8,709 nucleotides of DNA from Acidobacteriaceae bacterium (GTDB taxonomy: Bacteria; Acidobacteriota; Terriglobia; Terriglobales; Acidobacteriaceae): positions 1-8,709 of the forward strand of contig JASHTU010000515.1 of assembly GCA_030040395.1 (NCBI GenBank), read 5' to 3'. Below, piece after piece: positions 6,452 to 8,709 of this stretch. The notes beneath the pieces were generated by a model. That model was not told the origin of the DNA, ran no database searches, and was given only the letters and a program-made list of their open reading frames with translations. Position numbers and translations under genes: made by a program. Positions within the stretch are counted from its first letter, which is position 1. Each line of letters opens with the position of its first letter.

Positions 6452-7195
6452 TCACCATTTGAGATGGAATACCTCGACCGCCGTCGCGCCCATCACCTGG
6501 TCGTACACTTCGGGAGCCAGATCCAAAGCCCGGTACTTGGCGATTTCCACGGGCACGTTGCTGGGCAAATCCGCGCCCATCATTACCCGCTCCGGGCCAA
6601 TGGTCGAAATCATCCAGCGGATGTCTTCCCCGATGCACCACGAGGTCTCCAGGTACAGGTTGCCGCACACCGAGGCCGCCACCTGCGCCTCCGCCGAAAA
6701 CACCGCAAACCCGGCGTGGGCAAGAATAATCTTCAACCCGGGATATTTCCGCGCCGCGGGAATGCACAGCGACGGCAGCGCAAAAGGCACGCCCGGCCCG
6801 GTGTGCACCATGGCCGGAACGCCTAACTCATGCGCGGTCGCGAACACCCGGTCGCCGTCCTCCGATAGCGGATTGACGCCGTGGCCGATGGTGTGCAGCT
6901 TCACTCCCACAAAGTGCAAGTCCTTCACGCACCGCTCCACCTCGCGCCGGTAGGCGTCGTAATTTCCATGCGGAGTCAGGCTGGCCAGCCCGAAGAAACG
7001 GCCGGGATGCTTGGCGCACAATTCCGCAATGCGGTCGTGCACTTGGCAGGCGCTCTTCGCTCCCGGATAAGGCTGGACGATGGTTGCGTCCACCCCGCAT
7101 TCCTCCATCCGGCGCAGCATCTCTTCCTCGGTGCTGAGCAGACCAAAAACGCAGCACTCGCCCAGATGCGCATGTGTGTCAATCACCTTGGCCAT
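6452..7195 (-). CDS. Amidohydrolase-2 family metal-dependent hydrolase
   Basis: A 247-residue TIM-barrel hydrolase of the amidohydrolase-2 family (PF04909, which includes ACMSD-type decarboxylases and lactone hydrolases). The start at 7195 is preferred over an in-frame ATG at 7216 because an AAGGGAGAGA ribosome site precedes it at good spacing and V-I-D-T-H-A-H follows at once. Visible metal or active-site residues: H8 and H10 in D-T-H-A-H-L-G, K99 in V-G-V-K-L-H, H131 in M-V-H-T-G, H160 in I-L-A-H-A-G-F, and D209 in M-M-G-A-D-L-P-S-N, where many relatives have G-S-D. All expected positions are filled, so the enzyme is probably active, although it is shorter than many family members (about 280-330). 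Substrate cannot be read from sequence. No signal peptide, so cytoplasmic. It lies 196 bases downstream of the ThuA-domain gene on the same strand. Confidence 0.87.
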   Translation of the reverse strand: MAKVIDTHAHLGECCVFGLLSTEEEMLRRMEECGVDATIVQPYPGAKSACQVHDRIAELCAKHPGRFFGLASLTPHGNYDAYRREVERCVKDLHFVGVKLHTIGHGVNPLSEDGDRVFATAHELGVPAMVHTGPGVPFALPSLCIPAARKYPGLKIILAHAGFAVFSAEAQVAASVCGNLYLETSWCIGEDIRWMISTIGPERVMMGADLPSNVPVEIAKYRALDLAPEVYDQVMGATAVEVFHLKW

Positions 7196-7343
7196 CCACG
7201 TCTCTCCCTTTTGCATTTCCTCTGCGCCGCGGCGCCGGCTTTTAGCCCGCGCACGCCAGAGCAGCCTGTGTTAGAAGTGCGGTTTCGAAAAGGCAACGAC
7301 TTCAGTCGCGCCGTAAAGCCAAAATAGTCAGCGGAGCTCTAGC

Positions 7344-7395
7344 TTCCTAAGGAAATCTCAGCCTAATGACAACGACTTATTCAGAAACTCCTTAG
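7344..7395. repeat. Palindrome and inverted repeat at the ThuA gene 3' end
   Basis: TTCCTAAGGAA at 7344-7354 is a perfect 5+1+5 palindrome. Its CTAAGGA (7347-7353) is also the reverse complement of TCCTTAG at 7389-7395, which spans the ThuA stop codon. The two pairings are mutually exclusive. Possible roles are a transcript-end structure for the ThuA gene or an operator for the amidohydrolase gene downstream on the minus strand; there is no T-run typical of a terminator. Confidence 0.25.
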
Positions 7396-8267
7396 ATCTG
7401 TTTGAGCAGCCAGCGAATCGACCGCTTCTGAATCTCCACATACTGCGGATTCCACATGGCGTCAATGGTGTGTCCCACCGCCGTAAACACCACCCGTCCG
7501 CTGCCGAAGTCGTAAGCCCAACCCGAGATCGACTTAGCCCCCAGATTTTCGTAAGTTAACCCGTCGATATTCTCGGCCTCCAGCAGAATATACTTCTTGT
7601 CCTTGTCGTACTCCACATAGTGCTGTTCGTCGTTGACAATAAAATCAGTCATTCCCTGGGTAATGGGGTGGGAATTCTCTGAGGCCCGCACCCGGAACGG
7701 GCGAAGAGGCGGATGGCCAATGTACGCCCCTCCCATCACTTCGCGATAGTTCTTCGAGGATAGTGAGATATGGCTGCAGTTATGAAGCGCGTAAAAACCA
7801 TTCCCGGAACTGACGAACTCCTTGATCGCCGCGCCCTGTTCCTCGCTGATCCACATCACCGGCTTCGGGTCCTGGCTGCGGGCGGGAAGATTCTCCAGGT
7901 TCCTTTCATAGTCCGTGTAGGCGTCTGGCCCCAGATAGCCATTGGGCCAGATCATGCCGTCGCGCAAGATCAACAACAGTTGATAATTCTTGAGCAGGTC
8001 AGCGGAAAGACGCTCGTAGTGGATGGTGTAGTCGATCGGGATGTTCAGCTCCTGGAACACCTTATCCAACGCCACCCGAATATAGTCGGAGTTATGGTAG
8101 CGGTCGCCGATCAGCGCCAGCGCGCGTGGTCCGGAGCGATTGCCGGCCGGTGATGCTTGGGAACCGGCCGACTCACGCGCCGTGAAACCCAACACGCCTG
8201 CAGTCGCCAGCAGCCCGGCATTCCTCACCAACGTCCGTCGTGACAGCTTGATGCCTGGAAGTTTCAT
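7392..8267 (-). CDS. Tat-exported ThuA-domain protein
   Basis: A 291-residue protein with a ThuA-like domain (PF06283, class I glutamine amidotransferase-like flavodoxin fold). The N-terminus carries a twin-arginine signal: S-R-R-T-L-V at residues 9-14, a hydrophobic stretch at 17-29 and a polar region after it, so a folded protein is exported by Tat. ThuA hallmarks are A-L-I-G-D-R-Y-H-N (51-59), G-N-G-F-Y-A-L-H-N (155-163), H-P-I-T-Q-G with N-D-E-Q-H-Y (200-217) and G-S-G-R-V-V-F-T-A-V-G-H (255-266). The family was named from trehalose utilisation in rhizobia, and related domains occur in proteins acting on sugars in Acidobacteriota, Bacteroidota and Planctomycetota; the exact reaction is not established, so carbohydrate metabolism is only suggested. 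The ATG at 8267 has GAGG about ten bases upstream, a slightly long spacing, but the Tat motif directly after it supports this start. Confidence 0.9.
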   Translation of the reverse strand: MKLPGIKLSRRTLVRNAGLLATAGVLGFTARESAGSQASPAGNRSGPRALALIGDRYHNSDYIRVALDKVFQELNIPIDYTIHYERLSADLLKNYQLLLILRDGMIWPNGYLGPDAYTDYERNLENLPARSQDPKPVMWISEEQGAAIKEFVSSGNGFYALHNCSHISLSSKNYREVMGGAYIGHPPLRPFRVRASENSHPITQGMTDFIVNDEQHYVEYDKDKKYILLEAENIDGLTYENLGAKSISGWAYDFGSGRVVFTAVGHTIDAMWNPQYVEIQKRSIRWLLKQI

Positions 8268-8566
8268 AATCTCGAATCCTCAATTGAATCTCGCGCCAAT
8301 GACCGAGCGGCTGTTCGGCGAAGTCAAACACACATTCGAATCTCCGCCAAGGATGAGCACGCGGGCCGTCGCCCGCCTTCCGTCTATGACCGGCTTTGCT
8401 ACGCCCGTCAACAAGTGCAATCTGCGCGCTTTCCGGCTCTTGCGGCCGGCGTTATCGCAGTTCTTGAGTTGCTGTATCTCGGAGCCAAGGAAGCTAAGTG
8501 GCTTTTTCCTTAAGAAAGAGCCACCTCGCACGATCTCAAAAAGGGCGTTTAAACTCTGGAACTGCC
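8268..8566. other. 299-base gap between the lactonase and ThuA genes
   Basis: No gene with a recognisable start, ribosome site and family match is seen here on either strand. The stretch holds a strong hairpin at 8498-8524. On the plus strand one frame is open, without an ATG, up to TAA at 8511-8513. The promoter of the ThuA gene should lie in the left half on the minus strand, but I cannot point to clear -35 and -10 boxes. Confidence 0.5.
8498..8524 (-). terminator. Hairpin downstream of the lactonase gene (possible terminator)
   Basis: An 11-bp stem, GTGGCT plus TTTTC on the left against GAAAG plus AGCCAC on the right with one G-T wobble, closes a 5-base CTTAA loop. It lies about 42 bases past the lactonase stop on the minus strand, where a 3'-end structure is expected. 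No T-run follows on that strand, so termination by this element alone is uncertain. Confidence 0.4.
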
Positions 8567-8709
8567 CTAATTCATCCCGGGCGATGCAGTTACAGATCCC
8601 GCCTCCGGAACGAAAGTCAGGCACACCGGAGCCCCTAGTTCTAAGTTCTGGTTTGCGGACGTCAAATGCCCGTTGGCCTGATCAATCTTGAAGACAACCA
8701 TGTTATTGG
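8567..8709 (-). CDS. Lactonase-family beta-propeller protein, C-terminal fragment cut by window end
   Basis: Read on the minus strand from the right edge, the frame gives N-N-M-V-V-F-K-I-D-Q-A-N-G-H-L-T, then L-E-L-G-A-P-V-C-L-T-F-V-P, and stops at TAG (8567-8569). This is the last propeller strand and C-terminus typical of the YbhE/6-phosphogluconolactonase-like family (PF10282), whose members commonly end in a V-V-F-x-I-D...G-x-L-T...P-V-C-V-x-F-V pattern. Only 47 residues are in the window, with a tail of about 12 residues past the usual end. The enzyme class hydrolyses 6-phosphogluconolactone or related lactones, but many bacterial members are uncharacterised exported propellers, so the substrate is open. 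The gene precedes the ThuA gene on the same strand at a distance of 299 bases. Confidence 0.75.
   Translation of the reverse strand, partial: NNMVVFKIDQANGHLTSANQNLELGAPVCLTFVPEAGSVTASPGMN

Noticed and set aside
7250..7375. Minus-strand promoter for the amidohydrolase gene (TTGTCA followed 17 bases later by TAGGAA)
   Set aside because: The -35 is good but the -10 matches only half the consensus, and a second equally weak pair exists nearer the gene.
8280..8624. Minus-strand open frame of 114 codons between lactonase and ThuA
   Set aside because: It starts inside the lactonase coding sequence in another frame and shows no family resemblance.

Overview
The window is a GC-rich piece of a bacterial chromosome that looks like an Acidobacteriota (Terriglobia-type) genome. 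This is an inference from gene content and style: secreted Ig plus LamG-like proteins, a short Yip1-family membrane protein, a stand-alone VirB10-like envelope protein next to signal peptidase I, a Tat-exported ThuA-domain protein and a YbhE-type lactonase. No rRNA, tRNA, CRISPR array, transposase or phage gene is visible.

Layout: (1) 1-2236, plus strand: two related secreted beta-rich proteins in tandem, the first cut by the window start, separated by about 590 bases of non-coding DNA with inverted repeats and phased T-tracts. (2) 2237-3434: a long non-coding leader followed by a five-helix Yip1-family membrane protein. (3) 3528-4679, minus strand: a cytoplasmic-looking beta-lactamase-fold serine hydrolase, convergent with the Yip1 gene. 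(4) 4869-6377, plus strand: a probable two-gene operon, a VirB10/TrbI-like exported protein and then lepB (signal peptidase I), only 12 bases apart. (5) 6452-8709, minus strand: a metal-dependent amidohydrolase, a Tat-signal ThuA-domain protein, and the last 47 codons of a beta-propeller lactonase running in from the right edge.

The genes do not form one obvious pathway. The common thread is the cell envelope and secretion: exported surface proteins, an integral membrane protein, an envelope beta-domain protein and the peptidase that removes Sec signal peptides. The right-hand minus-strand group suggests small-molecule or sugar-derivative metabolism, but gaps of 299 and 196 bases argue against a tight operon. 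I did not find a clearly new multi-gene system. The best leads are the VirB10-like/lepB pair without any type IV secretion genes nearby, and the tandem secreted Ig/LamG-like paralogues.
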